Shown here piece by piece: positions 38,055-47,685 of a stretch of DNA of 64,000 nt. The stretch comes from Flavobacterium pisciphilum. Its GTDB lineage: Bacteria > Bacteroidota > Bacteroidia > Flavobacteriales > Flavobacteriaceae. Below the pieces are notes generated by a model. The model was not told the origin of the DNA and did not search any database. It saw only the letters and a list, made by a program, of their open reading frames with translations. The stretch spans positions 3,286,001-3,350,000 of the forward strand of contig NZ_JAJJMO010000001.1 in NCBI RefSeq assembly GCF_020905345.1, in the 5' to 3' direction. How positions within the stretch are numbered: the first letter of the stretch is position 1; every line of letters starts with the position of its first letter. The translations under genes were made by a program, and so were the position numbers.

Positions 38055-39240
38055 GAATAAAGTTCTGGATGATATTTTTAATAACGATGAGTTTGACATT
38101 CTAAATGTCAAACCAAAGATTTCTAATGCTCGTAATGCAGAAGAAAGATTGGTGGCTTCTTTTGGCGAAATTAATGATTTTTTCAAAAAGCACAATCGGG
38201 AACCTCAACCCAATCCGGCTAACATATCCGAATACCAACTTTATACACGATTAAAAGGAATAAGAGCCGATATTAATAAATTAGAATCTTTACTAAGGGA
38301 AGATGATCACGGTTTATTGAAATTGGAAGTGAAAACAATTGAATCCTTTGATGATATTTTTGCCGATGATACTTTCGATTTATTGGATGATAGTACCGAT
38401 TTGTTTGATTTCAAACACACTCCGAAAGATGACGATAGAGCAGCTGCCGATTTCGTAGCAAGAAGAAAATCAATAAAGAAATTTGACGAGTACGAACGCT
38501 TGTTTAAGGGTGTTCAAGATGATTTGTCCAATGGGAAAAGAAAATTAGTCGATTTTAAACAAGGCAATTTGCGTGAAGGAACTTATTATGTTCATAATGG
38601 AGTTTTGTTTCTATTGGAAAAAATTCGTATAACCAAAAAAGAGCATTACAAAGAAGACGGTACCCGAGTTCGCGAAGACGGCCGAACCAGATGTGTTTTT
38701 GAAAACGGAACCGAATCGAATATGTTGAAAAGGTCTGTAGAGAAAATTTTGTATGCCAATGGGAAAGTCGTTTCTGAAAACGTTGATGAAGTAAATGAGG
38801 CTTTTATCGAAAAGTTCAATGACATTACCGATGAAGACAAAGAAGCAGGCTTCATCTATGTGTTGATCTCGAAAAGCAAAGACGAAAAAATCAGTACGAT
38901 AGAAAATTTATATAAAATAGGTTATTCAAAAGATGAGGTTCGGGAAAGAATCAAAAATGCCGAAAAAGAACCAACCTACCTGATGGCTCCGGTACAAATA
39001 GTCAGTGCTTGGAAATGCTACAATATGAATCCCCAAAAACTGGAACAGCTGCTGCATAATTTCTTTGGAAAATCTTGCCTTAATATTGATATTTTTGACG
39101 AAAATAAAAAGCGCTATACCCCTAGAGAATGGTTTATCGCCCCACTGGTAGTTATTGAGCAGGCTATTGAATTAATTATTAGCGGGGAGGTTATTAAGTA
39201 TGAATATGATGCGGGGAATAGTGTGATTGTCTCAAGGTAA
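38047..39240 (+). CDS. GIY-YIG (T5orf172-type) nuclease-like protein
   Basis: A 397-residue protein with a charged N-terminal half (about 1-260) and a C-terminal T5orf172/GIY-YIG domain (about 268-385). The two strands are GFIYVLIS and LYKIGYS; later come R in VRERIKNAE and the catalytic-type Glu in KLEQLLHNFF. The final EWFIAP motif is usual in T5orf172 proteins. Its translation is coupled to the helicase. It is the best candidate for DNA cleavage in this operon, since the methyltransferase shows no nuclease motif. Confidence 0.8.
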   Translation: MDKNKVLDDIFNNDEFDILNVKPKISNARNAEERLVASFGEINDFFKKHNREPQPNPANISEYQLYTRLKGIRADINKLESLLREDDHGLLKLEVKTIESFDDIFADDTFDLLDDSTDLFDFKHTPKDDDRAAADFVARRKSIKKFDEYERLFKGVQDDLSNGKRKLVDFKQGNLREGTYYVHNGVLFLLEKIRITKKEHYKEDGTRVREDGRTRCVFENGTESNMLKRSVEKILYANGKVVSENVDEVNEAFIEKFNDITDEDKEAGFIYVLISKSKDEKISTIENLYKIGYSKDEVRERIKNAEKEPTYLMAPVQIVSAWKCYNMNPQKLEQLLHNFFGKSCLNIDIFDENKKRYTPREWFIAPLVVIEQAIELIISGEVIKYEYDAGNSVIVSR

Positions 39241-39313
39241 AATTTATAATAAGATTTAGATCTTAATAATTACAAACCACCAAAATGTATAATATATTAC
39301 TAAATCAAAAACT

Positions 39314-42300
39314 ATGATAAAATTAAGACTTCCTGCATTAGAAAAAAATTATTGGAAAAAAGTTGGTAACAAAAATTTTGTAAAACAACTACTCTCACCA
39401 AGTTTAGAAGTTAATTTTAATTTCATTTCTAGCCACAGGAGCCATTCAGTCATAGAGAAAGATGGTGTAAGATATTGTTTATCCAGTAATAGAATTAATA
39501 TTCCAGAAGAATTTGATTATATTCTATTAACTAATCAAAAAGCAACAGAAGCTAAATTAATGTCAAATAGTATCAAGTTAAAAGAATGGTTAAAGCACCC
39601 ACTTGATATAGAGTACACAAATGACGAAATTTTAACTTCGTGGAATAATGATTTTAATTTTATCGAAGAAGATTTAAGTGTTCCGCAATTCGGTTTAAGG
39701 GAACCTCAAATTGCAGCATTATATTCAATATTGAGTCATTTAAAAGTTTATGATGAAATAGGTACAGTTGTAATGCCAACCGGGACAGGGAAGACAGAAA
39801 CAATGTTAACTACCCTAGTTGCTAATAAATGTAATAAGGTAATAATAACAGTCCCTTCTGATGCCTTAAGAAATCAAATCTTTAAGAAATTCTATACTCT
39901 AGGCCTTTTAAAGCAATTTAATATTGTTGGTGAAAAATCATTATATCCAAAAGTTGGAATTATTCAAGAAAATTTTAGCACAGTTGAAGAATTAGAAGAG
40001 TTTATTCAAGAATGTAATGTCCTAGTTACTACAATGGGTATCCTTTCTAATAGTTCAAATGAATCCTTATTAAAATATTCTGATTTATTTTCACATCTTT
40101 TCATTGATGAAGCACATCATATAGAGGCTAATTCTTGGAATAGAGTCAGAACGTTTTTTTCAAAAAGTAAAATATTACAATTCACAGCTACGCCTTTCAG
40201 AAATGACCGGAAGAGATTGGAAGGAAAAATTATATTCAATTTTTCATTGAAGAAAGCGCAAGAACAAGGATATTTTAAACCTATTAATTTTCTGCCTATT
40301 AGAGAATATGACTTTAAAAAGGGAGATAAATTAATTGCAGAAAAATCTGTGTCTCAATTAAAGAAAGACATTGAAAATGGTTTTGATCATATTTTAATGG
40401 CAAGATGTGAGAATAAAATACGGGCACAAGAAGTTTACGAAATATATAAAGAATATGAAGAGTTGAATCCTGTCTTAGTTCATTCAAGTGTTCTTAATAA
40501 AAAAGAAATATTAGATAGAATTGTAAAAGGTGAGCATAAAATAATTGTCGCAGTTAATATGCTTGGAGAAGGTTTTGATTTACCACAATTAAAAATTGCG
40601 GCCTTTCACGATATTAGAAAAAGTCTTCCAATTACACTACAATTTGCAGGTCGTTTTACAAGAACATCAAAAGATAATGAACTTGGTAATGCAACATTTA
40701 TAGCCAATCTAGCTGATTCGAACGTTGAAGAAGAATTAAGTGAATTATATGCACAAGATTCTGATTGGAATTTATTATTATCAAAACTGAGCTCTGGTGA
40801 AATTGACGAGCAAGTAGATTTTGATGAATTTATAAATGGATTTCAACATTTGGACAATTCAAAAATTCCATTTCAAAATATTCGATTTGCATTAAGTACA
40901 GTTGTGTATAAAAATAACTTTGATACATCCGTCGAAGATTTAAACATCTTAGATATGTATGATTTAAAGAAATTCAAAAAAGGAATTCCAAACTTTGATG
41001 AGTTTGAATACAAGTTTGCAGATTATAATCCTAACTCAAATACGGTAGTAATAATTACTGCAAACAAAAGTGAAATCGAATGGGTAAATTATAAAGAAGT
41101 TTTCGGGTTGGATTGGAAATTAACAGTTTTATATTATGATTCTGATACAAATCTATTATTTATTCATAGTTCTGATAAATCAAGTTTATATCAAGAATTG
41201 GCAAATGCTGTTCTTAATGACAATGCGGTTTTAATTAATCAAATAAATGTGTTTAAAACTTTCTATGATATAAAACGAGTTTCCTTACAAAATGTAGGCC
41301 TTAAAGAATTTTTAAATCGAAAAATTAGATTTACAATGAGAGTTGGAACCGATATAGAGGAAGCATTGTCTATATCTGAACAACAAAGTGGTCAAAAAGC
41401 GTTTGTATTTGGTTCTGGATATGAAGAAGGTAATAAAATCACATTAGGTTGCTCCTATAAAGGACGTATTTGGAGTTATTTAAAAGGTGATTTAAAAGAA
41501 TTTATAAATTGGTGTAAGAATATTGGAATCAAATTAATTGATGATACAATTGATCCGAATCAAATTTTAAGAGAGACATTAATTCCTGAAATAATAAACG
41601 AAATACCCAACATACATCCTACACATATCGATTGGGATGAAACTGTTTACAGTTATTCAGAATCAAAAGTTTCGATAATAGTTGACGGTAGAGAATTTAA
41701 TCTTGTAAATTGTTCTCTTAATATTATAAACCCATCAAATAATCAAGAAATACATTTTGAAATTGAAACTCCAAATGCAAAAATTCACTTTCAAAAAGAA
41801 TTATTCATAAATACTACATTAGAGCCCAATTTCTCCGATTTCAGGATAATTAAACATAGTATAAACAATGTATCTATAAAAATTGGCACTAAAGAAATCG
41901 GTATTATTGAATATTTCAAGTATAATATCCCTACTGTATGGTTCGCAGATGGTTCAGCACTCCAAGGTAATTATTACGTTGTTTTAAAACAATTAATTAA
42001 TTCTTACCCAATTGAAAATTTGATTGGATGGAAATGGGGTGGTATTGATTTGAGTAAAGAGGCACAAGGAGTACTTCCATTACAGACAGATTCCATTCAA
42101 TATAAAGTTATTCAAGAATTAAAAAAAGAAGACTTTGACATCATATATGACGATGATTATTCAGGAGAAATTGCGGATATAATTACAATTAAAGAGTATG
42201 ATAATAGACTCGACATACAATTTTATCATCTGAAATTTGCCAAAGATGGTTTAGTGAATACTCGTGTAGACAATTTTTATGAAGTATGTGGGCAAGCACA

Positions 42301-42601
42301 AAAATCTATTCATTGGAAGCATAAAAAAGGGAAAGAATTCTTTGAGCATCTGTTACGTAGACTAATAAAAACAAGAAGTGGTGAAGAAAGAAGTCGTTTA
42401 GAAAGAGGAACTAAACCTGATTTAGAAAGATTATTGACAATAGCTAAGAATAGTAAACCAATGAATTTTGAAGTTTTTATTGTTCAACCTAGCTTATCGA
42501 TAACTAAGGCATCTGAGAGTATATTAACATTACTTGGAGTTACCGAAAATTATTTGAAAGAAGTCGGAGATATTAACCTGAAGGTAATAGTAAACGAATA
42601 A
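39314..42601 (+). CDS. SF2 helicase with nuclease-like C-terminus
   Basis: A 1095-residue protein. The helicase core has TGTGKTETMLTT (about residue 154), DEAHH (about 264), QFTATPFRND, and QFAGRFTRTS (motif VI). Past residue 900, EIADIITI followed by FYHLKFA (about 952-975) resembles a PD-(D/E)xK fold with His in place of the usual acidic residue. It lies 90 bp upstream of mcrB, suggesting a helicase-McrB-McrC unit. It shares only general SF2 motifs with the helicase at 36120. Confidence 0.8.
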   Translation: MIKLRLPALEKNYWKKVGNKNFVKQLLSPSLEVNFNFISSHRSHSVIEKDGVRYCLSSNRINIPEEFDYILLTNQKATEAKLMSNSIKLKEWLKHPLDIEYTNDEILTSWNNDFNFIEEDLSVPQFGLREPQIAALYSILSHLKVYDEIGTVVMPTGTGKTETMLTTLVANKCNKVIITVPSDALRNQIFKKFYTLGLLKQFNIVGEKSLYPKVGIIQENFSTVEELEEFIQECNVLVTTMGILSNSSNESLLKYSDLFSHLFIDEAHHIEANSWNRVRTFFSKSKILQFTATPFRNDRKRLEGKIIFNFSLKKAQEQGYFKPINFLPIREYDFKKGDKLIAEKSVSQLKKDIENGFDHILMARCENKIRAQEVYEIYKEYEELNPVLVHSSVLNKKEILDRIVKGEHKIIVAVNMLGEGFDLPQLKIAAFHDIRKSLPITLQFAGRFTRTSKDNELGNATFIANLADSNVEEELSELYAQDSDWNLLLSKLSSGEIDEQVDFDEFINGFQHLDNSKIPFQNIRFALSTVVYKNNFDTSVEDLNILDMYDLKKFKKGIPNFDEFEYKFADYNPNSNTVVIITANKSEIEWVNYKEVFGLDWKLTVLYYDSDTNLLFIHSSDKSSLYQELANAVLNDNAVLINQINVFKTFYDIKRVSLQNVGLKEFLNRKIRFTMRVGTDIEEALSISEQQSGQKAFVFGSGYEEGNKITLGCSYKGRIWSYLKGDLKEFINWCKNIGIKLIDDTIDPNQILRETLIPEIINEIPNIHPTHIDWDETVYSYSESKVSIIVDGREFNLVNCSLNIINPSNNQEIHFEIETPNAKIHFQKELFINTTLEPNFSDFRIIKHSINNVSIKIGTKEIGIIEYFKYNIPTVWFADGSALQGNYYVVLKQLINSYPIENLIGWKWGGIDLSKEAQGVLPLQTDSIQYKVIQELKKEDFDIIYDDDYSGEIADIITIKEYDNRLDIQFYHLKFAKDGLVNTRVDNFYEVCGQAQKSIHWKHKKGKEFFEHLLRRLIKTRSGEERSRLERGTKPDLERLLTIAKNSKPMNFEVFIVQPSLSITKASESILTLLGVTENYLKEVGDINLKVIVNE

Positions 42602-42691
42602 ATATTGTTCAAAATGAGCAGTTTTTATTTGCATATCCAATTTGAGTTTGAAGGAAAAAAGAATGTGTAGAGAACAGATAGTCATAAAAAA

Positions 42692-45328
42692 ATGAGAACA
42701 GCATTATTTCCTAAATTTAGAGAATTATATCAAATCTATAAAATTTCTAATGATTATACTGACCGAAAAAAGCAGTTTGCGGTTGTAGCACTAAACAAAC
42801 AAATTATTGAAGAAACGTTAAAGAATAATCCATTAGAGAACGAACATCTAACAGGATTAATTCAGATGTTTAAATACGGTTGTAGTGACAAAACCTTTGA
42901 TAAATATTTAAAACTAAATGTTTCAGATGGAACACGACTTGAAGAATTGTCAGTATTAGCTGCTAAAATAGACCTGTGGGGTTATACAGGTGCGGGATTA
43001 AATGCGATAACCAGTCTAGATTCACAACAACTTATAAGTATCAGTGATTTTCTCAAAAAAGCCTTCACTATTAATACAATTGAAGAGGCTGCAAAGTTTT
43101 GCGCTGATTTTGATAATCTAGGGATACCATTAGTGAAATCAGGAATTTATTCACCCTGGTTGTATTATATCAATCCTCAAGTATTTCCAATCCTCAATAA
43201 CTCGCATATAAAATTCAGGGAATGGATAGATATTCCTGCTGATTATCCTAGCTGTATAAAATATTTTAATGAATTAAGAGCATTGGCAAATGAAACCGAT
43301 TTAGGTTTAATAGATATGTTTGCCCATAATTTTGATAAATATATCAATGTTCCAAATGAATTAGCTACTCTAGACATAAAAGGCAACAAACTCTATAAAA
43401 TATCACATGGGATTTTTAAAAAAGAAAAACGTTTATATAATTCTGGATTTGCTCGTGTTTTAGAACAAAACAATTGGATTTGTTTATTTAGTAAAACAGG
43501 TAAAAGTCAAGGTTTCAACTTTGAAAGTAAACTTCAAATAGGAGATTATGTGTACGTCTGCTACGGAGGAGATGAGGTCTACACAATTGGAAAAATAATT
43601 TCCAATTCGAAACCATTAGATACAGATAGTGATGATTTAATTGAAGGAAAAGGAGAATGGATATACCGTGAAATCAAACCTTTTTTCTACCCTATAAATA
43701 ATTCTGTTCGTGAATTTAAAAAAGACAAACGTTTTTTTATGCCAAGTGGTAATTCAACTTTTTATGAAGTGCCCAAATGGGAACTTGATTTCATGAATAA
43801 AAACATATTTCAACCAAAATACAATGTGAATATAATAGATGGAGGAAATGGAACTATTCTACCAGTACCGCCAACTATTGAAAAACAAAATAAACAAAAT
43901 AATAATCCATTTGATATGACACTAAACACGATACTTTTTGGACCTCCGGGTACAGGTAAAACATACAGTACAATTGATTTAGCACTTGAAATATTAAATG
44001 TTAACATTGGAAATCTTGAAAGAGAACGAAGAAAAAGTCTTTTTACAAATTTTCAATATGAAAATAGAGTTTACTTCACTACATTTCATCAAAACATGGC
44101 TTATGAGGATTTTATAGAAGGAATAAAACCAATAGAACCTAAAGATGACGATGAATTTCTTAAATATGAAATTCAAGATGGGGTATTTATGAAAGCGTGT
44201 ATTGAAGCAACATACAATTTCATCAAAAGGAATTTTCCGGAAAACGAACAGGAAATTCAAATCAGAACTTTCAATCAATTGTATGACCAATTATTTGATG
44301 ATGTGGAACAAGCGGGTGAAAGTGCATTAAACACATTAAATGGTGGCAATGTTTTAGTATCAGTAACAGACCAAGGCAATTTTAGTGTTAAGCACGTAAA
44401 TGGGACAAGAACTTATACAGTTTCAAGAAATAGATTAGCACCTTTGTTTGAGAGATTTCCCGACCTAACTGAAATTAATAACATCCATGAGGAATTCAGA
44501 AATATAATTGGAGGTTGTAACTCTACTGCTTTTTGGAGTGTATTGAATGCAATTCATAATTTGCAGCCAAACCAACAGCCTGTAAACGAAGATGTAATTG
44601 ATTTAAAATATGAAGACAAAAAAAGTATCGTAAGATCCTATTGGAAAAATGCAGAATATAAATTAATAGAAGATGATAATAGTGAACCGTATGTTTTTAT
44701 TATAGATGAAATTAACCGTGGCAATGTGGCACAGATATTTGGAGAACTAATAACGTTAATTGAAGAGGATAAAAGATTAGGAAAATCTGAAGAAATTAGA
44801 TTAGAATTACCATATTCAAAAACTGCATTTTGCGTCCCCCCTAATTTATACATCGTTGGAACTATGAATACGGCTGATAAAAGTGTAGAAGCATTAGACA
44901 CAGCATTAAGAAGAAGGTTTTCGTTTGTTCCAAAACTACCCGAAGAAGACAAACTTAGTATAACTACAGATGATATTAATTTAGTCTTAATGTTGACTAA
45001 AATAAATGAAAGATTAAAGGTATTGAAAGATAATGATCATACAATTGGTCATGCTTGGTTATGGAACATTCATAATGTGGCTGATTTAAGAAAAGCCTTT
45101 GCAGATAAAATTATTCCATTGTTACAGGAATATTTTTATAATGATTATGAAAAATTAGGATTAGTATTAGGGGATAATTTCTTTGAAATAAAAGAACAAA
45201 TATCAAGCAATATTTTTGCAACATTCAGTGGCGGAAATGGAATAGCAGGACAGTATGATCAGTCTTGGCAATATAAATTAAAAGATTGTGACGCCATAAG
45301 TATTAGTGATTTTCAATCATTGTATTAA
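42692..45328 (+). CDS. mcrB: McrB-type AAA+ GTPase of a restriction system
   Basis: An 878-residue motor subunit of a McrBC-type modification-dependent restriction system. The N-terminal half (1-390) has an unassigned helical domain and an EVE/PUA-like segment (NWICLFSKTGKSQGFN, GDYVYVCYGG) likely to read modified bases. The AAA+ core has Walker A GPPGTGKTYSTI (about 416), DEINRGN (about 671), NTADKS, and RRRFSF (arginine region, about 739). In the family this core uses GTP. mcrC follows 19 bp downstream. Confidence 0.9.
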   Translation: MRTALFPKFRELYQIYKISNDYTDRKKQFAVVALNKQIIEETLKNNPLENEHLTGLIQMFKYGCSDKTFDKYLKLNVSDGTRLEELSVLAAKIDLWGYTGAGLNAITSLDSQQLISISDFLKKAFTINTIEEAAKFCADFDNLGIPLVKSGIYSPWLYYINPQVFPILNNSHIKFREWIDIPADYPSCIKYFNELRALANETDLGLIDMFAHNFDKYINVPNELATLDIKGNKLYKISHGIFKKEKRLYNSGFARVLEQNNWICLFSKTGKSQGFNFESKLQIGDYVYVCYGGDEVYTIGKIISNSKPLDTDSDDLIEGKGEWIYREIKPFFYPINNSVREFKKDKRFFMPSGNSTFYEVPKWELDFMNKNIFQPKYNVNIIDGGNGTILPVPPTIEKQNKQNNNPFDMTLNTILFGPPGTGKTYSTIDLALEILNVNIGNLERERRKSLFTNFQYENRVYFTTFHQNMAYEDFIEGIKPIEPKDDDEFLKYEIQDGVFMKACIEATYNFIKRNFPENEQEIQIRTFNQLYDQLFDDVEQAGESALNTLNGGNVLVSVTDQGNFSVKHVNGTRTYTVSRNRLAPLFERFPDLTEINNIHEEFRNIIGGCNSTAFWSVLNAIHNLQPNQQPVNEDVIDLKYEDKKSIVRSYWKNAEYKLIEDDNSEPYVFIIDEINRGNVAQIFGELITLIEEDKRLGKSEEIRLELPYSKTAFCVPPNLYIVGTMNTADKSVEALDTALRRRFSFVPKLPEEDKLSITTDDINLVLMLTKINERLKVLKDNDHTIGHAWLWNIHNVADLRKAFADKIIPLLQEYFYNDYEKLGLVLGDNFFEIKEQISSNIFATFSGGNGIAGQYDQSWQYKLKDCDAISISDFQSLY

Positions 45329-45347
45329 TAAATTTTAAAAACATCAA

Positions 45348-46625
45348 ATGCGTATTAATAAGCCCATACAAGTTTTTGAGTGCAAAACACTCACTATTAA
45401 TTCTAATGGCTTTAAAGAAAATCATTGGAAAGCTTTGGGTTGGTATAATGAGAAACATGGTGGAAATTTTTTTACGCTTACTCCCAATGGTGTGAGATTT
45501 AATCAATATGTTGGAGTAATACAAGTTGGTGATTTAACTATTGAAGTGCTACCAAAAATTGGACAAGCTGAAGAAGAAAAAGACAAAGCAAAATGGCAAA
45601 AAGTATTAATAGACATGCTAAGAGAATGTCGATGGATGAATGTTTATTCTCATGAAAAAGCAAATTTAAATTTTAAACCAAATAGCATTCTTGAAGTGTA
45701 CTTAGAACTTTTCATAAATGAATGTGAAAAAATCCTTCGTATGGGTTTACTTAAAAAATACCGTTTTGAAGGAGGGAATTGTAAAGCGCTAAAAGGAAAA
45801 CTACTATTCAATATTCAAATTCAAAAAAACCTGGTTCATCAGGAAAATTTTTACACTAAACATCAGGAGTACGATAGAGAAAATGAATTTAACCAAATAC
45901 TTTTTAAAGCATTAAAATTAATCCCTAAAATAAGTTCAAGTCCATTTTTAAAAGATAAAGTCAGTAGTCTTATTCTATCTTTCCCAGATTTAAAAGACAT
46001 TCAAGTTAGCGAAGAATTGTTTACTAGGTTAAATTATAATAGAAAGAACAATCATTATCGTGAAGCTATTGAAATTGCAGCTATGTTATTGCTAAACTTT
46101 CGTCCAGATATCAGTAGTGGCAAAAATCATGTGCTTGCAATCCTTTTTGATATGAATAGTTTGTGGGAAGAATATGTTTACCGTCAATTATTCAAAGGAA
46201 AACATAGAGATTGGGATTTAAAAGTCCAGAATTCTAAACCCTTTTGGAGATTATCAAATTCGATAAGAAGCAAATCTATTCGACCCGATATTGTCATTGA
46301 GCACAAAATAACAAAATGCACTATCATCATAGATACTAAATGGAAATTGGCAGAAAACAATATTCCATCGGATGATGATCTAAAACAAATGTTCGTTTAT
46401 AATGAATATTGGAATGGAAAAAACGCAATTCTTTTATATCCTAAATCAAAATATCAAGTGGAACCTGAATATATAAAAGGGAATTTTACAAACAAAGGAG
46501 GAAATACTAAAACACATGAATGCGGGTTAATGAAAATATCAGTGCTCGATGATACTAATTCAATGTTAGACACGAAAATGGGTATTCGTTTAAATAAATA
46601 TTTAGAACGTAATATAATAATTTAA
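45348..46625 (+). CDS. mcrC: McrC-type nuclease subunit
   Basis: A 425-residue partner of McrB that supplies DNA cleavage. The N-terminal part is the beta-rich McrB-stimulating region (YVGVIQVGDLTIEVLPKIG). The C-terminal PD-(D/E)xK nuclease is seen as SIRPDIVIEH (about residue 310) and IIIDTKWK (about 327). It is last in the plus-strand run of restriction genes; the next 1 kb is non-coding. Confidence 0.92.
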   Translation: MRINKPIQVFECKTLTINSNGFKENHWKALGWYNEKHGGNFFTLTPNGVRFNQYVGVIQVGDLTIEVLPKIGQAEEEKDKAKWQKVLIDMLRECRWMNVYSHEKANLNFKPNSILEVYLELFINECEKILRMGLLKKYRFEGGNCKALKGKLLFNIQIQKNLVHQENFYTKHQEYDRENEFNQILFKALKLIPKISSSPFLKDKVSSLILSFPDLKDIQVSEELFTRLNYNRKNNHYREAIEIAAMLLLNFRPDISSGKNHVLAILFDMNSLWEEYVYRQLFKGKHRDWDLKVQNSKPFWRLSNSIRSKSIRPDIVIEHKITKCTIIIDTKWKLAENNIPSDDDLKQMFVYNEYWNGKNAILLYPKSKYQVEPEYIKGNFTNKGGNTKTHECGLMKISVLDDTNSMLDTKMGIRLNKYLERNIII

Positions 46626-47370
46626 TTTTCAAGACATACGCCAAAGTAAAACCTGACGTTCTGGATATTGCAGCACTTGGATAGTACGAAATTTATTTTC
46701 ATACCAGTAAATAGAAGTAAGGTAATCAGCTAAAGACTACTTCCAAAAAGAGACCTGTTTTAAGAAGTCAGAATAAAAAAATTCCGCTTCAAAACACATC
46801 ACGTATAGCATTACGGGCAATCAAGCGGTCTCACTCTGGTCGTTCACTTTGTTCCGTTCGGCTGTGTCAGTCGTAAGTATAGTGTTGGCCTGCCCCGAAA
46901 AAGGCCAGGGCGCGACTACGCTTTCTCGACCTCATCTTCGCATGCTCTCTTCCTATGTTACGTTCGGGGGTATACTATAAAGTATAATTGGAAAAAGTAA
47001 ATGTAAAAGTAAATGTAAATGTAAATATATTCAAGTAAGGCACTATCTCATCAGCTACTCAAAATCAAATTTAATCCAATATTTCTAAACTCGCATTTTT
47101 TGGTTGTTCACTTTCATTAATTAAAAAAAAAAGTAATGTCAAAATGACATGTTGTTTTTTTGGTTTAGTATTTGTAGATGATTATGTGCGCGTGGAAATG
47201 TCCAAGCGGTTAAATGTTTAAGTTGATGAATTGTTGATAGACCAGCAACAACTGTACCAATGCTTCCATGTTAGCTGTCAGACTGTCTGACAGACCCACT
47301 AATATAAGACATAATACTGCTGTTGTCAAGTATATTAATTTATTTATTGATTTCATAACATTTACTTTGT
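46626..47370. other. Non-coding stretch before the reverse-transcriptase leader
   Basis: No convincing reading frame is present. It holds GC-rich repeat copy A (46814-46970), a short tandem AAGTAAATGT tract at about 46997-47025, a small palindrome ATGTCA-AAA-TGACAT at 47136-47150, and two hairpins, TTGTTG/CAACAA (47231-47251) and CTGTCAGA/TCTGACAG (47275-47293). The two hairpins could be part of a longer leader RNA. Confidence 0.6.
46814..46970 (+). repeat. GC-rich direct repeat, copy A
   Basis: Starts CGGGCAATCAAGCGGTCTCA and ends CGTTCGGGGG. It aligns along its length with 50938-51138 but lacks about 50 bp in the middle. The first 49 bp differ at only four positions. It lies at the left edge of the RT module. 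Confidence 0.8.
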
Positions 47371-47675
47371 TAAAAAGACCTCCTAAGCATTTTGTTTAGT
47401 ATGTCCGAGCAGATAGGAAACATATTCTGCGAGGTTTCAAGGGATAAAACCAACGCAGTTCCAGTCAAACTGTTAGTAATCTTGAAAGGGTTAGAGGAAT
47501 CTAATCTGAAGTGTCACATAAAAGCATTTATGTTTTTATGATTGGCCAAGTGAGGATTAAGGCATGTAGAGGTGAAAATCCTTGATGATGGAGGCAAGTC
47601 ATCAGCCAAGCAATGTATAACATTGTGCATTAGCGAGTATTGAAAATGACTGATATTGCTTACTCGCTAATGTCC
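47371..47675 (+). ncRNA. Structured leader RNA of the reverse transcriptase (DRT2-like candidate)
   Basis: About 300 nt directly upstream of the RT fold into a string of hairpins: AGACCTC (47376-47382)/GAGGTTT (47431-47437) enclosing CTAA/TTAG and GCAGA/TCTGC; CAGT/ACTG near 47455-47472; CATAAAA/TTTTATG (47517-47540); GAGGATT/AATCCTT (47552-47582); TGATGA/TCATCA; CAATGT/ACATTG; and a perfect 12-bp stem CATTAGCGAGTA (47628-47639) / TACTCGCTAATG (47661-47672). It ends 13 nt before the RT start. TTACTTTG at 47362-47369, one base off the -7 consensus, may set its 5' end. A 55-codon sense frame (47374-47538) lacks stops. Boundaries are estimates. Confidence 0.65.
47374..47538 (+). other. Stop-free frame in the leader RNA with in-phase ACATA repeats (possible Neo-type template)
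   Basis: The frame is open for 55 codons, with an ATG at 47401 that could give a 46-residue peptide (MSEQIGNIFCEVS...). ACATA occurs at 47420-47424 and at 47516-47520, exactly 96 nt apart and in the same codon phase. Head-to-tail copies of this 32-codon unit would have no stop. TATGT pairs at 47400 and 47529 are 129 nt apart and also in phase, so the unit is not uniquely defined. The 96-nt unit has no in-frame ATG. Confidence 0.4.
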
Positions 47676-47685
47676 CTATAAAACT

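Noticed and set aside
30686..46625. DISARM or BREX system
   Set aside because: The methyltransferase and helicases recall them, but DrmB, a DUF1998 helicase, a PLD nuclease, PglZ, BrxC and BrxL are absent.
46990..47030. Possible CRISPR-like short repeats (AAGTAAATGT units)
   Set aside because: Units are about 6-12 bp, directly adjacent with no spacers; this is a simple tandem repeat and no cas gene is present in the window.
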